A DNA stretch of 64,000 nucleotides from Hyphomicrobiales bacterium (GTDB lineage Bacteria > Pseudomonadota > Alphaproteobacteria > Rhizobiales > JAJFHC01): NCBI GenBank assembly GCA_021775835.1, contig JAJFHC010000147.1, forward strand, positions 1-64,000, read 5' to 3'. How positions within the stretch are numbered: the first letter of the stretch is position 1; every line of letters starts with the position of its first letter. The translations under genes were made by a program, and so were the position numbers. A model generated the notes under the pieces. The model saw only the letters and a program-made list of their open reading frames with translations, did not search any database and was not told the origin of the DNA. This document shows, one piece after another, positions 30,457-39,624 of this stretch.

Positions 30457-32352
30457 TCAACGGACCTGGTCGTCTTTTTGTCCGCAAAGGCGATAGAGAG
30501 TCCTGGCCAGGGATTCCGGTTCGAACGGCTTCGAAAGGTAATCGTCCATACCGGCATCGAGACACTCATCCCGATCTTCCTGGAAGGCATTGGCCGTCAA
30601 CGCGGCAATCGGCACCTTTTTGCCGGATTGTTCACGAATACGTATCTGGCGGGTGGCTTCGAGTCCGTCAACATCCGGCATGTGGACATCCATGAGCACC
30701 ACATCGAAGGGCTCGGTGTTAAGGGCCGAGAAATAGAATTCCACGGCTTCTCTGCCATTGACGGCGAGGCACACGGAATGGCCGGCACGCTCCAGGATAG
30801 AACGCGAAAGCATGGCATTGACTTCGTTGTCCTCCGCCAGGAGGACGTTGAGAGGTTTTACGTGCGGGATATCGTTTTCGCCATCAAGGTCAGTCGATAC
30901 CATGAGATCCTGATTGTTGCCTGTATCCGGGGCACCGAGGGCTGCAATTTGCTCGATGAGAGACGATCTGCGGAGCGGCTTGATCAGATATCCGCCGTAC
31001 CCGGCGTCCTTGAGGTCACGCAGGTCCTTTCGATCCTCAGGCGCCAGGAGAATTGCAAGGCGCGGTGGGACGTCGAATTCGCAGGCTCCTGAAATTTCAC
31101 CGGGAAGGGCCAGTGCCCGTTCAATGCCGATGGCCGCGTCGACGACGACCACGTCGGGAACACCGGCCGCACGAGACAGGCTGTCCAGAATGCCAGCGCA
31201 GTCCGGCGCCGTGGTCACGGTCCCGCCGAAATCACGCAGGTACAAACAGCTCGCCGAGGCGGTAACCGGGTCAGCGCCGACCAGGCTGACGGTCAGACCA
31301 TTCAAGATCGCCGCAGGCCGTGGTGGCGTTCCAGCAGTTTCCGACGCCAAACTCAGGGACACCTGAAACTGAGATCCCTTGCCGGGTGCGCTGTCGACGG
31401 AAATCTCTCCGTCCATGCGTTCAACCAGCCGCCTGGTGATTGCCAATCCCAAACCGGTTCCGCCGAAACGCCGGGACGGGGAGGAGTCAACCTGGATGAA
31501 CTCTTCAAAAATCGCGCCCAGTTCCTCCGGATTCATACCGATGCCGGTGTCCTTGACCCGAAACCGGATACCGCCTGCGGTGTCGTCACAGGGCTCGGCG
31601 ATGATAGAAACGCCGCCGGATTCTGTGAATTTCACAGCGTTTCCAGCCAGATTCAGGAGTATCTGACGTAGACGGGCCGCATCACCAATATAGCTCGATC
31701 TCAGTTCGGGATCGACGTAGCAGGCAACGGAGATTCCCTTGGCATGGGCACGCGGCGCGAGCAGTTCAACAACGTCCTCGACCAAGCGAAGGATTTCGAA
31801 TGGCGCCAGGCGCAGGTCGAGGCGACCGGCCTCGATCTTGGAGAAATCGAGGATTTCATCGATCAGGGCAAGCAGGACCTCGCCGGACTGTCGTGCGGCC
31901 TTGGCGTAGGAGTCCTGTTCCTTGCTCAGATCGGTTTCGGTGAGCAAACGCAACATACCCAGGACACCATTCATGGGTGTGCGTATCTCATGGCTCATGG
32001 TCGCCAGAAACATGGATTTGGTGCGGTTGGCTTCTTCGGCTTCGTCGCGGGCCTTTGCCAACTCCCGTTCCGCCGAGCGCAGGTGAACGATCCTGCGCCG
32101 GGCATCCAGCCAGGCATACAATGTGCTCGAACCGCCCAGTATTGCCAAAGTGGCAACCAGTTCGGCGTTGACTTCGATCACCCGGCTTGCAAAGGCCAGG
32201 TCGAGCAGAATGATGATCCCCGCCGTGACGCCAATCACGATGGCGGCGACAGAAGCCAGGCGGAGCGGGTTTACCGCCTCCGATGCCATTTCCGATTCTG
32301 CACGTAGGAGCACCATGGGCTTTGCGCCCATTTCAATTGGCCTGTCCGGCAT
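30457..32352 (-). CDS. Membrane hybrid histidine kinase with two receiver domains
   Basis: The 631-residue kinase has two membrane helices (about 33-53 and 64-82) with almost no periplasmic loop. Next come a short coiled linker, HisKA with phospho-acceptor His121 (MSHEIRTPMNG), and HATPase_c (NAVKFTESGG, DTGIGMNPEE, GGTGLGLAI). Two receiver domains follow. The first (about 350-470) is degenerate: LVGADP replaces the acidic pocket, though an Asp remains in VVVDAAIG. The second is canonical (AEDNEVN, VLMDVHMPD, SKPFEP). No response regulator or Hpt gene is adjacent, so the output path is unknown. Confidence 0.88.
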   Translation of the reverse strand: MPDRPIEMGAKPMVLLRAESEMASEAVNPLRLASVAAIVIGVTAGIIILLDLAFASRVIEVNAELVATLAILGGSSTLYAWLDARRRIVHLRSAERELAKARDEAEEANRTKSMFLATMSHEIRTPMNGVLGMLRLLTETDLSKEQDSYAKAARQSGEVLLALIDEILDFSKIEAGRLDLRLAPFEILRLVEDVVELLAPRAHAKGISVACYVDPELRSSYIGDAARLRQILLNLAGNAVKFTESGGVSIIAEPCDDTAGGIRFRVKDTGIGMNPEELGAIFEEFIQVDSSPSRRFGGTGLGLAITRRLVERMDGEISVDSAPGKGSQFQVSLSLASETAGTPPRPAAILNGLTVSLVGADPVTASASCLYLRDFGGTVTTAPDCAGILDSLSRAAGVPDVVVVDAAIGIERALALPGEISGACEFDVPPRLAILLAPEDRKDLRDLKDAGYGGYLIKPLRRSSLIEQIAALGAPDTGNNQDLMVSTDLDGENDIPHVKPLNVLLAEDNEVNAMLSRSILERAGHSVCLAVNGREAVEFYFSALNTEPFDVVLMDVHMPDVDGLEATRQIRIREQSGKKVPIAALTANAFQEDRDECLDAGMDDYLSKPFEPESLARTLYRLCGQKDDQVR

Positions 32353-32409
32353 GCCGTCCCCGTTTTACGCAAACTAACTCTAACTGAGACAAGTCTAGGG
32401 GAAAGAAGC

Positions 32410-32793
32410 TTAGAAATGCTTACCTTGGACGGAATTCCCGAATTCTGCGCCATTCGCGGAAATTCCCCGGTCGGGCGGATACTTGGCTGCCAGGGCAAAC
32501 CCGGCGACAATCATGGCGAAATAGAAAGCCGCGCACACGATCTTCCATTGCCAGGATCCCGGAATGCTTTCGGGCTCCTTGACCGTATCCACGCCTGTGG
32601 CCTTGTCTACAGCAGCCGACTGGAGGTCGAATTCAAGACTTTTACGGCGCGGGCGAAAACCCGTAATCTTGAAGGAGGTCAACAGTCCCAGACATCCAGC
32701 GAAGATCACGCCATAACTGCCGATACCCCACCACAGCAAAATACCCAAGGTGGCAACAACCAACATCATGATCAGGGCATTGGAACGGGTCAT
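32410..32793 (-). CDS. Small two-helix membrane protein, unknown function (paralog A)
   Basis: This 127-residue protein has one hydrophobic segment at the N-terminus (about 6-42) and a second near 85-103, joined by a charged linker. I recognise no named family. Its N-terminus (MTRSNALIMMLVVATLGILL) resembles that of the gene at 35123-35458 (MSKANALRSLVLVSVLGIVL), including later Gly and Phe positions, so the two look like paralogs. It lies between the hybrid kinase and the chemoreceptor on the same strand. Confidence 0.7.
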   Translation of the reverse strand: MTRSNALIMMLVVATLGILLWWGIGSYGVIFAGCLGLLTSFKITGFRPRRKSLEFDLQSAAVDKATGVDTVKEPESIPGSWQWKIVCAAFYFAMIVAGFALAAKYPPDRGISANGAEFGNSVQGKHF

Positions 32794-32985
32794 TGTCTCG
32801 GCCGCCAGGGTTTACGGAACGCACACATCTATATCGAATGCCCGACCAACAGGAAACAACTTGCACCAAAGGTAGTCCGAGCCACAGACGTCATGGGTCG
32901 GTCGTTCAGGAGTGTCCGGACGTGTTTCGCCGACCGTCGGCATATCTGCAAACGGTCGGCGTCATAACTTCCAGTCCGGACGGCG

Positions 32986-34743
32986 TCACGCTGCCTTGAC
33001 GTCGTCCACGAATGAATCAATCTCGGAACGAAGATTGCCGGCCTTTGCCTTCAGATTGCGCGCCACCGACAGAACCTCACCGGCTGCTGCGCCGGTGTTT
33101 CCGGCAGCATGGGCCACGTCGGTAATATTGGACGTGACTTCCTCGGTGCCTTTTGCCGCTTCGGACACATTGCGCGCGATTTCGAGGGTCGCTGACGTTT
33201 GCTCCTCAACGGCGGCGGCAATGGTCATCGAACGTTCGGAAATTTGCTGAACCACTGTGCCGATGCTCTGGATCGCCTGCACGGAACTATCGGTCGATGA
33301 TTGTATTTCACCAATCTGTGCACTGATCTGTTCGGTTGCCTTGGCGGTTGCCTCGGCGAGTGTCTTGACCTCTGACGCGACAACAGCGAACCCCTTGCCG
33401 GATTCTCCGGCTCGCGCGGCCTCGATTGTGGCATTGAGGGCCAACAGGTTGGTTTGTTCTGCGATATCGGAAATCAACGTGACCACATCGCCGATGCTCT
33501 GGGCGGCGCGGGCCAATCCCATGACATTTTCATTGGCCTGGCCAACTTCGGTGACGGCATTGGCTGCGGCATCCCGGGACTGACCGATCTGGCCGGCAAT
33601 CTCGGCGATTGAAGCATTGAGCTGCTCGGTTGCCGCCGCCACTGTCTGCACATTCATCGACGCTTCCTCTGCGGCGGCCGAAACGGCCGCAGATTGCGCG
33701 TTGGTCTGTTCGGCGGTTGTCGACATGGACTGTGAAGACTGTTCCATCTGTTCGGCTGATTCCACCACGGAATTCAAGGTCTGGGCTATGACCTCTTCGA
33801 ATGCACTTGTGCGCATCTCGATGGCGTCGGCCCGGCGTTGCTGGCCCTCACGGGACTTTGCCTGAGATGATTCAATTTCGCGTGCCTGGATCATGTTTTC
33901 CTTGAATACCTGCACAGCCCGCGCCATCTCGCCGATTTCGTTCTGATTTTCAAGGTCTGGAATATCGGCGTCAAGATCATTATCGGCGAGCTTCGCCATG
34001 GCGCCGATCATGACATTCATAGGACGCACCATCGAAAACGCGATAACGAACCAACATGCAACACCCGCCAAGACGGTTGCCGCAGCGCAGATGATTGCGA
34101 GCCACACTATGGCTTGCTGCTCATGGAGATCTGCTGTTTTGACACTTTCTTCCGTAAATGTTTCGAGCTCCGTCAGAAGCGCCTCGAGTTCATGATCGAA
34201 TTTGAGGAGCGTTGTTTCCAGCTCCTCACCGCTCTTCAACCCATCTGTGATCTTTTTCTGCGCGAACATCTGGATAACATCGGCGGCCTTTTTGTCGAAT
34301 ACCGCGTGTTCTGTCTCGATTTTCTTCAGAACGCTAAGGACGTGAGTGAATTCCTGTTTTGCTGCTTCCGTGTGGGCATGGTCGATGCCGTGTTGGGCAC
34401 GTTCCTCGCCCTGTTTAATTTCCTCGGTCACATGGTGACCATACTTGTCGAAGTCCTTCACGGCTTCTTCAAATCCCTTGACCGCCTCCGGGTTGTGCTC
34501 GGATTCAACGGCGAAGCGCATCAGTCGTTCGAAATGTATTGTCTGTTCCAGCTGATGCGTGGTGATTTTTGTCACCACTTTGGTGAGCGGAATGTCTTCC
34601 TCTGCTATGGCAGCCAACTCAACGCCTATCTTGTTCATCTGATAGAGCGCGAAAAGGCCGGTACCGAGCAGTGCGGCAATACACAAGCCGACCACGGAAT
34701 AAATTTTTACCCGAATTGTCAGGTTTTCGTAGATCGATATCAT
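32986..34743 (-). CDS. Methyl-accepting chemotaxis protein
   Basis: This is a 585-residue chemoreceptor (start ATG 34743, [16 protein letters not shown]). It has an N-terminal membrane helix, a periplasmic four-helix-type sensor of about 170 residues rich in Glu/His/Lys, and a second membrane helix ([20 protein letters not shown]). A HAMP domain and the MA signalling domain follow; the hairpin tip reads [21 protein letters not shown]. There is no C-terminal CheR-binding pentapeptide. No che genes are nearby. The ligand is unknown. Confidence 0.93.
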   Translation of the reverse strand: MISIYENLTIRVKIYSVVGLCIAALLGTGLFALYQMNKIGVELAAIAEEDIPLTKVVTKITTHQLEQTIHFERLMRFAVESEHNPEAVKGFEEAVKDFDKYGHHVTEEIKQGEERAQHGIDHAHTEAAKQEFTHVLSVLKKIETEHAVFDKKAADVIQMFAQKKITDGLKSGEELETTLLKFDHELEALLTELETFTEESVKTADLHEQQAIVWLAIICAAATVLAGVACWFVIAFSMVRPMNVMIGAMAKLADNDLDADIPDLENQNEIGEMARAVQVFKENMIQAREIESSQAKSREGQQRRADAIEMRTSAFEEVIAQTLNSVVESAEQMEQSSQSMSTTAEQTNAQSAAVSAAAEEASMNVQTVAAATEQLNASIAEIAGQIGQSRDAAANAVTEVGQANENVMGLARAAQSIGDVVTLISDIAEQTNLLALNATIEAARAGESGKGFAVVASEVKTLAEATAKATEQISAQIGEIQSSTDSSVQAIQSIGTVVQQISERSMTIAAAVEEQTSATLEIARNVSEAAKGTEEVTSNITDVAHAAGNTGAAAGEVLSVARNLKAKAGNLRSEIDSFVDDVKAA

Positions 34744-35122
34744 CGGAGGTCTCCCCATTCCTATGCCCCGCATCGCGCGATGACGCGCGCGTCAATTCGT
34801 TGAAAGGGCCTTCGAGAACAATTGGGGAGCGGTCAGCAGCCGTTTCACAGCAGTGCCGTTGCCCCCGCAGCGCTCGACATATTGCCGGCTTCTTTCAACG
34901 GTCGAATTCCACACGTTCCTCCTCGCTGAAGCGACGCGTTATCCGTGCCAGAATAATGAGCCAGACATGATTAATACAAAGTTACCGACTCTAGGGCGCT
35001 GTTATTTTTTGAGATTTGAAATTTGGCGTTTTGAAAACACGTGCGAAGTCTGACGCCTTGTGCGCCTTCGATTCGGGCAGCGCATATGTGTGGCCGGACA
35101 AACCATACTCATTATTCGAGTA
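34744..35122. other. Noncoding gap upstream of the chemoreceptor
   Basis: This 379-nt gap lies between the chemoreceptor start and the stop of the small membrane protein gene. The left part contains CATCGCGCGATG (34769-34780), a perfect palindrome, close to the receptor start. The right part (34960-35040) is AT-rich. I see no convincing gene, RNA or promoter hexamer pair. Confidence 0.35.
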
Positions 35123-35458
35123 TTAGATAATTAGGCGGTTAAACAGGAGTATCAGAGAAAGCCCGGTTACCAGGACCGTCCAGAACAGGTCGATCTCGGC
35201 CGATTTCTTTTTTCCCGTTTCTTTGTGGGGCGGGCCGGTGTGTTCCGATAATGGTGGCCGTGGCTGATAGGAAACGTGAGTGTTCGGAAACGGGCCGGAT
35301 CCTGATGTTGCGTTGGCCCGGTCGAACAACATGCCGAATGTAATCAGAACTCCAACGAATCCTGCCGCCATGATGCCTAGTCGTCCAAGCCAAAGCGCGA
35401 GGACGATGCCGAGAACAGACACCAACACCAGGGACCTGAGAGCGTTAGCTTTGCTCAC
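35123..35458 (-). CDS. Small two-helix membrane protein, unknown function (paralog B)
   Basis: This 111-residue protein has an N-terminal hydrophobic segment (about 8-44), a polar Pro/His-rich middle, and a C-terminal membrane helix (about 92-110) that nearly reaches the stop. Its first 40 residues resemble those of the gene at 32410-32793. The layout superficially recalls a holin, and the next gene upstream encodes a murein hydrolase. However, the paralog on the other side of the chemoreceptor argues against a dedicated holin. Its function is unknown. Confidence 0.65.
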   Translation of the reverse strand: MSKANALRSLVLVSVLGIVLALWLGRLGIMAAGFVGVLITFGMLFDRANATSGSGPFPNTHVSYQPRPPLSEHTGPPHKETGKKKSAEIDLFWTVLVTGLSLILLFNRLII

Positions 35459-35708
35459 TGCCCGGACCCCCCTGTTCCAAACAACATTCGGTCAAGGCGC
35501 ATAGGTTCAAACATCGCGGCTGATTTACCCGATTTTGCGGACCGGCGGCCTGCAGCATATAGCGTGCAGCGACACCGTGACGTATCGATCCATATAGTGT
35601 TGGATTTTTGGCCTTTTGCAAGCCTGCTGCCGTCCGAGCAGATCTCAGCCATAGGAAAAGTCGCCGGTATTGCCCGTCAAGAAACGCCGAGCTCCGCGCC
35701 TGTGACGA

Positions 35709-37463
35709 TCAAGAGCCTGCCTTGTCCGCCCATTTGTCCAGTTTGCCCATCACACCCCAGCCTGCGAGGGCACCGAACAGGGGTTGCAGCACCGACATCA
35801 TCATCGTTCCTGCGGTGGGCGTCGCATCAGCAGAGGCGGCACCGACCGTTGTTCCCGCATCGGCAACAGCGCCGCCAACGGCTGAAACAACCGATGCGAG
35901 GGGTGCCAGCGGCGGGAAGAAAATCGGCAATAGTGTGGTGGCCAGAAGGCCCAGTGTACCAATTTGGGTCTTGCGGCCGTTGAGCAAGCGTCCGAGTCCT
36001 GGACCAAGCGCGTTATTCACAGGCGTCAGGGGCGGTTCGGCCGGTTGTGGTGGTTCGGGGGTGGAGACGGGTGTCGGAGATACGGATCCGTTCATCTGGC
36101 CGGTAAGCTGAAGCACAGCGGCGAGTATGGTTCCAATATCTGCTGCTGGCGGGTTCGGTGCTGCAGGCTGCGCGTTTGGCATACGGGCCTGCTGGATCGT
36201 CTGAATCAGCTGGGCTACCTGGGTGAGCGTCGCGACGAGATTTGTATTGTCACCTGGCTGACCTGCAGCCGGCGCGGGATCTGGTGCTGGCATGGTGGTT
36301 TCTCCGGTTGAAGGGGCAGGTGCGCGGCCGACGAGGTTCAGCGCGCCGTTCTTGACGTCAGATAGCCGATTGAGCCAACCGCGTCCGAATGTGCCGAACG
36401 TGCGCAGGCCGCGGTAGAAGTTCTCGTGAGCTCTGGCGTAGCTTTCGACAGCGCTGCGCTCATCGACACTGTTTGCTGCAGCAATCGTCTTTGCCCCGAC
36501 CGCACCGTCCACGGCCAAGTCTTGCCCATGTTCGTTCAGGGCCTGCTGCAACAGTTTGCCGCCTCGGGACGGGCCGGAATTGACGCCGGCGTTGTAGGTC
36601 ATGAGGGCCAGGGAAACCGACATCTCGTCGCAATGCAACGGCGTCCAGTACCTGGCGAAGAAAATCTGCTTCGCTTCCGCTTCGGTGAGATCCCTGACAT
36701 CCTGGACCGTCACGGGTTTACCGCGCCAGCTGGCCAGTGTGTGGTGAGTGATGCCCAGATTGGTGGCGCCGCCAGGGTCACTGGGGTGATCGACGAAGCC
36801 GCCCTCCCACTTGGCGATAAAGGGGTGGGCGATGTTGAAGGCGGCGCTTGGAATTGTCGTCATCGGTCTGGCCTGTGCATTGTTGACGTTGTCTTCGAAG
36901 TTGCCCGCGTTATCCGGAGTACCGTTCACAGCGCTCCACTCGATGCCTGCCGCAAGATCGCCGGGGGAAAGGTCGATCTCAAAGTGCATCGCGTCCTTGG
37001 CCTTCCCCCAGGACCCACCCCATTCGAAAACCGGGTCGCCAGCCGTTGTTCTGATTGCCAGCACGTCATCGATCATGGCCGGCGTCATGTCGGTATCCGC
37101 GAGGTGCCGTTTGACATCCTGCGCGCGTTCTTCCTGGGTCGCCTTGTCGGAGAACCGAACTTTTCTTCTGTCAGGCGTCTTGATGTAAGGATTCGTCGTC
37201 CAGTTGATATCCAGGGCTATGCCGTACGAGTGCAGGCTCTTGCCTGTGCCGCCGGTTATGGTCCTGCAATTGTAACTGTCAGTGTCTGCCGTCCTGATTT
37301 GGTAACCGTGATGGTTCATAACCGCGGACAACGCCCGCCACGCCGCTTGCGTCGGTGGAGCGACACGAATTTCATCCGGGCCGAACGATACGATGACCAT
37401 GTCGTCTTTGGCACATTCGTATTCCTTCCAGGCAACACGCAACTTCGAAGTGCTCAAGCCCAT
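35709..37463 (-). CDS. Fused M15 peptidase - GH108 muramidase with C-terminal membrane region
   Basis: This 584-residue murein hydrolase has no signal peptide. Residues about 25-165 form a VanY/D-Ala-D-Ala peptidase-type M15 domain, with metal ligands in SLHSYGIALD (His78, Asp85) and MHFE (His160). Residues about 208-290 match the GH108 muramidase family, with catalytic Glu220 in WEGGFVDHPSDPGGATN. A PG_binding_3 region follows (about 285-355, YNAGVNSGPSRGGKLLQQAL). Then come a Pro/Ala-rich linker (380-490) and hydrophobic segments (about 500-575). Each domain is typical of phage or gene-transfer-agent endolysins; the combination and membrane tail are unusual. No phage structural genes are nearby. 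Confidence 0.85.
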   Translation of the reverse strand: MGLSTSKLRVAWKEYECAKDDMVIVSFGPDEIRVAPPTQAAWRALSAVMNHHGYQIRTADTDSYNCRTITGGTGKSLHSYGIALDINWTTNPYIKTPDRRKVRFSDKATQEERAQDVKRHLADTDMTPAMIDDVLAIRTTAGDPVFEWGGSWGKAKDAMHFEIDLSPGDLAAGIEWSAVNGTPDNAGNFEDNVNNAQARPMTTIPSAAFNIAHPFIAKWEGGFVDHPSDPGGATNLGITHHTLASWRGKPVTVQDVRDLTEAEAKQIFFARYWTPLHCDEMSVSLALMTYNAGVNSGPSRGGKLLQQALNEHGQDLAVDGAVGAKTIAAANSVDERSAVESYARAHENFYRGLRTFGTFGRGWLNRLSDVKNGALNLVGRAPAPSTGETTMPAPDPAPAAGQPGDNTNLVATLTQVAQLIQTIQQARMPNAQPAAPNPPAADIGTILAAVLQLTGQMNGSVSPTPVSTPEPPQPAEPPLTPVNNALGPGLGRLLNGRKTQIGTLGLLATTLLPIFFPPLAPLASVVSAVGGAVADAGTTVGAASADATPTAGTMMMSVLQPLFGALAGWGVMGKLDKWADKAGS

Positions 37464-37859
37464 GACACTTTCCCCGCGTCAGTCGTTTGAGGTCAACAGG
37501 CCATAAAACCGGCGCCTCAATTCACAATATTCCAAACACACAGAGTCGATTTTCGCACTGGGTGTTCCAGTCATTGATCGACTCCAAATTCATATTGTCA
37601 CCGTATTGTGGCCATTTTGGATACATGTTTTCGTTTTCATACGAAGGCTTTCGATGAGTTTCATTATACAAATACGCAATATACTCAAATATGTTACAAC
37701 TCTGATTGTTTTCGGATCGTTTATTGATTTTGTATTGAACTAATTTTTAGATTTTTTTTGGTAGATTATTTTTTTATTTTAACTTGAGTTTGTGACTGTA
37801 TGTTCATTTCATTATTAACGTTACAACGAGAAATAGACCGGTAATATTCGTGGGTGTTT
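37464..37859. other. AT-rich noncoding gap between comM and the murein hydrolase gene
   Basis: This 396-nt gap is much more AT-rich than its surroundings, with T-runs in 37740-37790 and the repeated TAGATT followed by T-runs. It contains no ORF of useful length apart from shadows. It may hold the promoter of the murein hydrolase gene and may be a relic of transfer. Confidence 0.5.
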
Positions 37860-39383
37860 TCAAACAAGGCTTTGCGGTCGGCCGCGGTAGGCCAGGGCTT
37901 CGGCAATGTGAATACGGCCGATGGTGTCGGCACCCTCGAGATCGGCAACAGTTCGCGCGACCTTGAGCACACGGTGGAAGCCGCGGGCACTCAGAGACAT
38001 GGCATCGGCTGCGTCGCGCAGCAAAGACAGGCCCGCCTGATCGGGGCGGGCGACCTGTTCAAGCAATTCGCCGTCGACCTCGGCATTGGTGCGAATGTCT
38101 GTCCGTCCGTGTTCCTCATAACGGGTGTGTTGACGCAGGCGGGCATCGTGCACGCGCAGGGCCACGTCCGCACTTGCCTCACGGGGTGGCGGTAGCACGA
38201 GGTCGATCACGTGTGCCGGCGCTACCTCCACATGCAGATCTATCCGGTCAAGCAACGGGCCGGAAATCCGCGCCTGATAGTCGGCTGCACAACGCAGACC
38301 GCGTCTGCACACATGGCCGGGCTGGCCGGCATAGCCGCAACGGCAGGGGTTCATGGCGGCGATAAGCTGGACACGGGACGGATAGGTGACATGATGATTG
38401 GCTCGCGCGATCGTGGTCTCTCCGGTTTCCAGGGGCTGGCGAAGCGCGTCGAGAACCCGGGGCGAGAATTCCGGCAATTCATCCAGAAACAGAACGCCCA
38501 TGTGGGCCAGGGAAACTTCTCCGGGCCTTGCCTTGTGACCTCCGCCTACGAGAGCCGCCTGGCTTGCAGAGTGATGGGGGCTGCGGAAAGGACGGCGACG
38601 GCTCATCCGGCCGTTTGCAAGTTCCCCGGCCAGGCTGGCGATCATGGAGACCTGCAACATTTCAGCAGAATCGAGCGGCGGCAGGATGGAGGGCAGTCTT
38701 TGCGCGAGCATCGATTTGCCTGCACCCGGTGGCCCGCACATAAGCAGGTTGTGGCCGCCCGACGCCGCCACTTCGAGGATGCGCTTGGCGTTGTCCTGCC
38801 CCTTGACGTCCTTGAGATCCGGCAGGCTGCCGCCGTCTTCGGATTGGCCGGGACTGGGCCGGACAAGAAATTCGGTACCCTTGAAATGATTGACGATCTG
38901 GATCAGATCGGCAGGCGCCAGGATTTCGAGACCGTCGCCGGCCCAGGCGGCCTCGCTGCCCTGGTCCTGCGGGCAGATCAACCCAAGATCGCTTGCGTTG
39001 GCGGCAATCGCTGCGGGCAGGACGCCCATCACGGCCGTCACGGAGCCGTCAAGCGACAGTTCCCCCAGAACCACATACTGCGCCAGGCGGGCAGGATCAA
39101 CGACGCCCATGACGGCCATCAGACCAAGCGCCACCGCCAGATCGAAATGACTGCCCTCCTTCGGCAGGTCGGCGGGTGCCATGTTGACCGTAATGCGTTT
39201 TGGCGGCAGACCCAATCCGATTGCGGTTAGCGCCGCCCTGACCCGTTCGCGGCTTTCCGCCACCGCTTTGTCCGGCAAACCGACAATCGCGAAGGCGGGA
39301 AGCCCCGACGACATCTGGACCTGGACGTCGACGGGCACGGCCTCGACGCCCTGAAAGGCGACTGTTCTGATATGTGCGACCAT
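37860..39383 (-). CDS. comM: YifB/ComM family Mg-chelatase-like AAA+ ATPase
   Basis: This 507-residue product starts at ATG 39383 (MVAHIRTVAFQG), with AGGGAG upstream. It has an N-terminal ChlI-like domain (LPAFAIVGLPDKAVAESRERV), the AAA+ core with Walker A GPPGAGKSML, the Walker B region LFLDELPEF, and a zinc-type cysteine cluster (CRCGYAGQPGHVC, later RRGLRC). ComM is a branch-migration helicase that aids integration of transforming DNA. An extension to 39587 has no similarity. Its usual neighbour gshB lies 5 kb away, beyond the inserted block. Confidence 0.92.
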   Translation of the reverse strand: MVAHIRTVAFQGVEAVPVDVQVQMSSGLPAFAIVGLPDKAVAESRERVRAALTAIGLGLPPKRITVNMAPADLPKEGSHFDLAVALGLMAVMGVVDPARLAQYVVLGELSLDGSVTAVMGVLPAAIAANASDLGLICPQDQGSEAAWAGDGLEILAPADLIQIVNHFKGTEFLVRPSPGQSEDGGSLPDLKDVKGQDNAKRILEVAASGGHNLLMCGPPGAGKSMLAQRLPSILPPLDSAEMLQVSMIASLAGELANGRMSRRRPFRSPHHSASQAALVGGGHKARPGEVSLAHMGVLFLDELPEFSPRVLDALRQPLETGETTIARANHHVTYPSRVQLIAAMNPCRCGYAGQPGHVCRRGLRCAADYQARISGPLLDRIDLHVEVAPAHVIDLVLPPPREASADVALRVHDARLRQHTRYEEHGRTDIRTNAEVDGELLEQVARPDQAGLSLLRDAADAMSLSARGFHRVLKVARTVADLEGADTIGRIHIAEALAYRGRPQSLV

Positions 39384-39624
39384 GGCCTTGCTCCCTGAGA
39401 TAATACGCAAGGGTGCAAAGGTTTCTGTCGGCCTCTGTTTGCCTAATCTTAACAGCGGCCAGATAGAGTTGCCGGAAATCGAAGACCGACACAGATGGTC
39501 GGCACAGATGACCGGCACGGGGGCAAACTGATGATTGGATTGGTCAAACGAACGTCGCGGATTCGGCCGCAACAGCCGTTGATACACCGCTTGACGGACC
39601 TGTCAGATATCCGGGCACTTCTAG

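Noticed and set aside
35123..37463. Holin-endolysin cassette of a prophage
   Set aside because: The small membrane protein has a paralog across the chemoreceptor, and no capsid, portal, terminase or integrase gene is present.
36426..37490. Plus-strand ORF of 354 residues
   Set aside because: It is antisense to the murein hydrolase gene, which has intact catalytic motifs on the minus strand.
37766..37990. Minus-strand ORF of 74 residues in the AT-rich gap
   Set aside because: It overlaps the comM 3' end in another frame and its tail is just AT-rich sequence.
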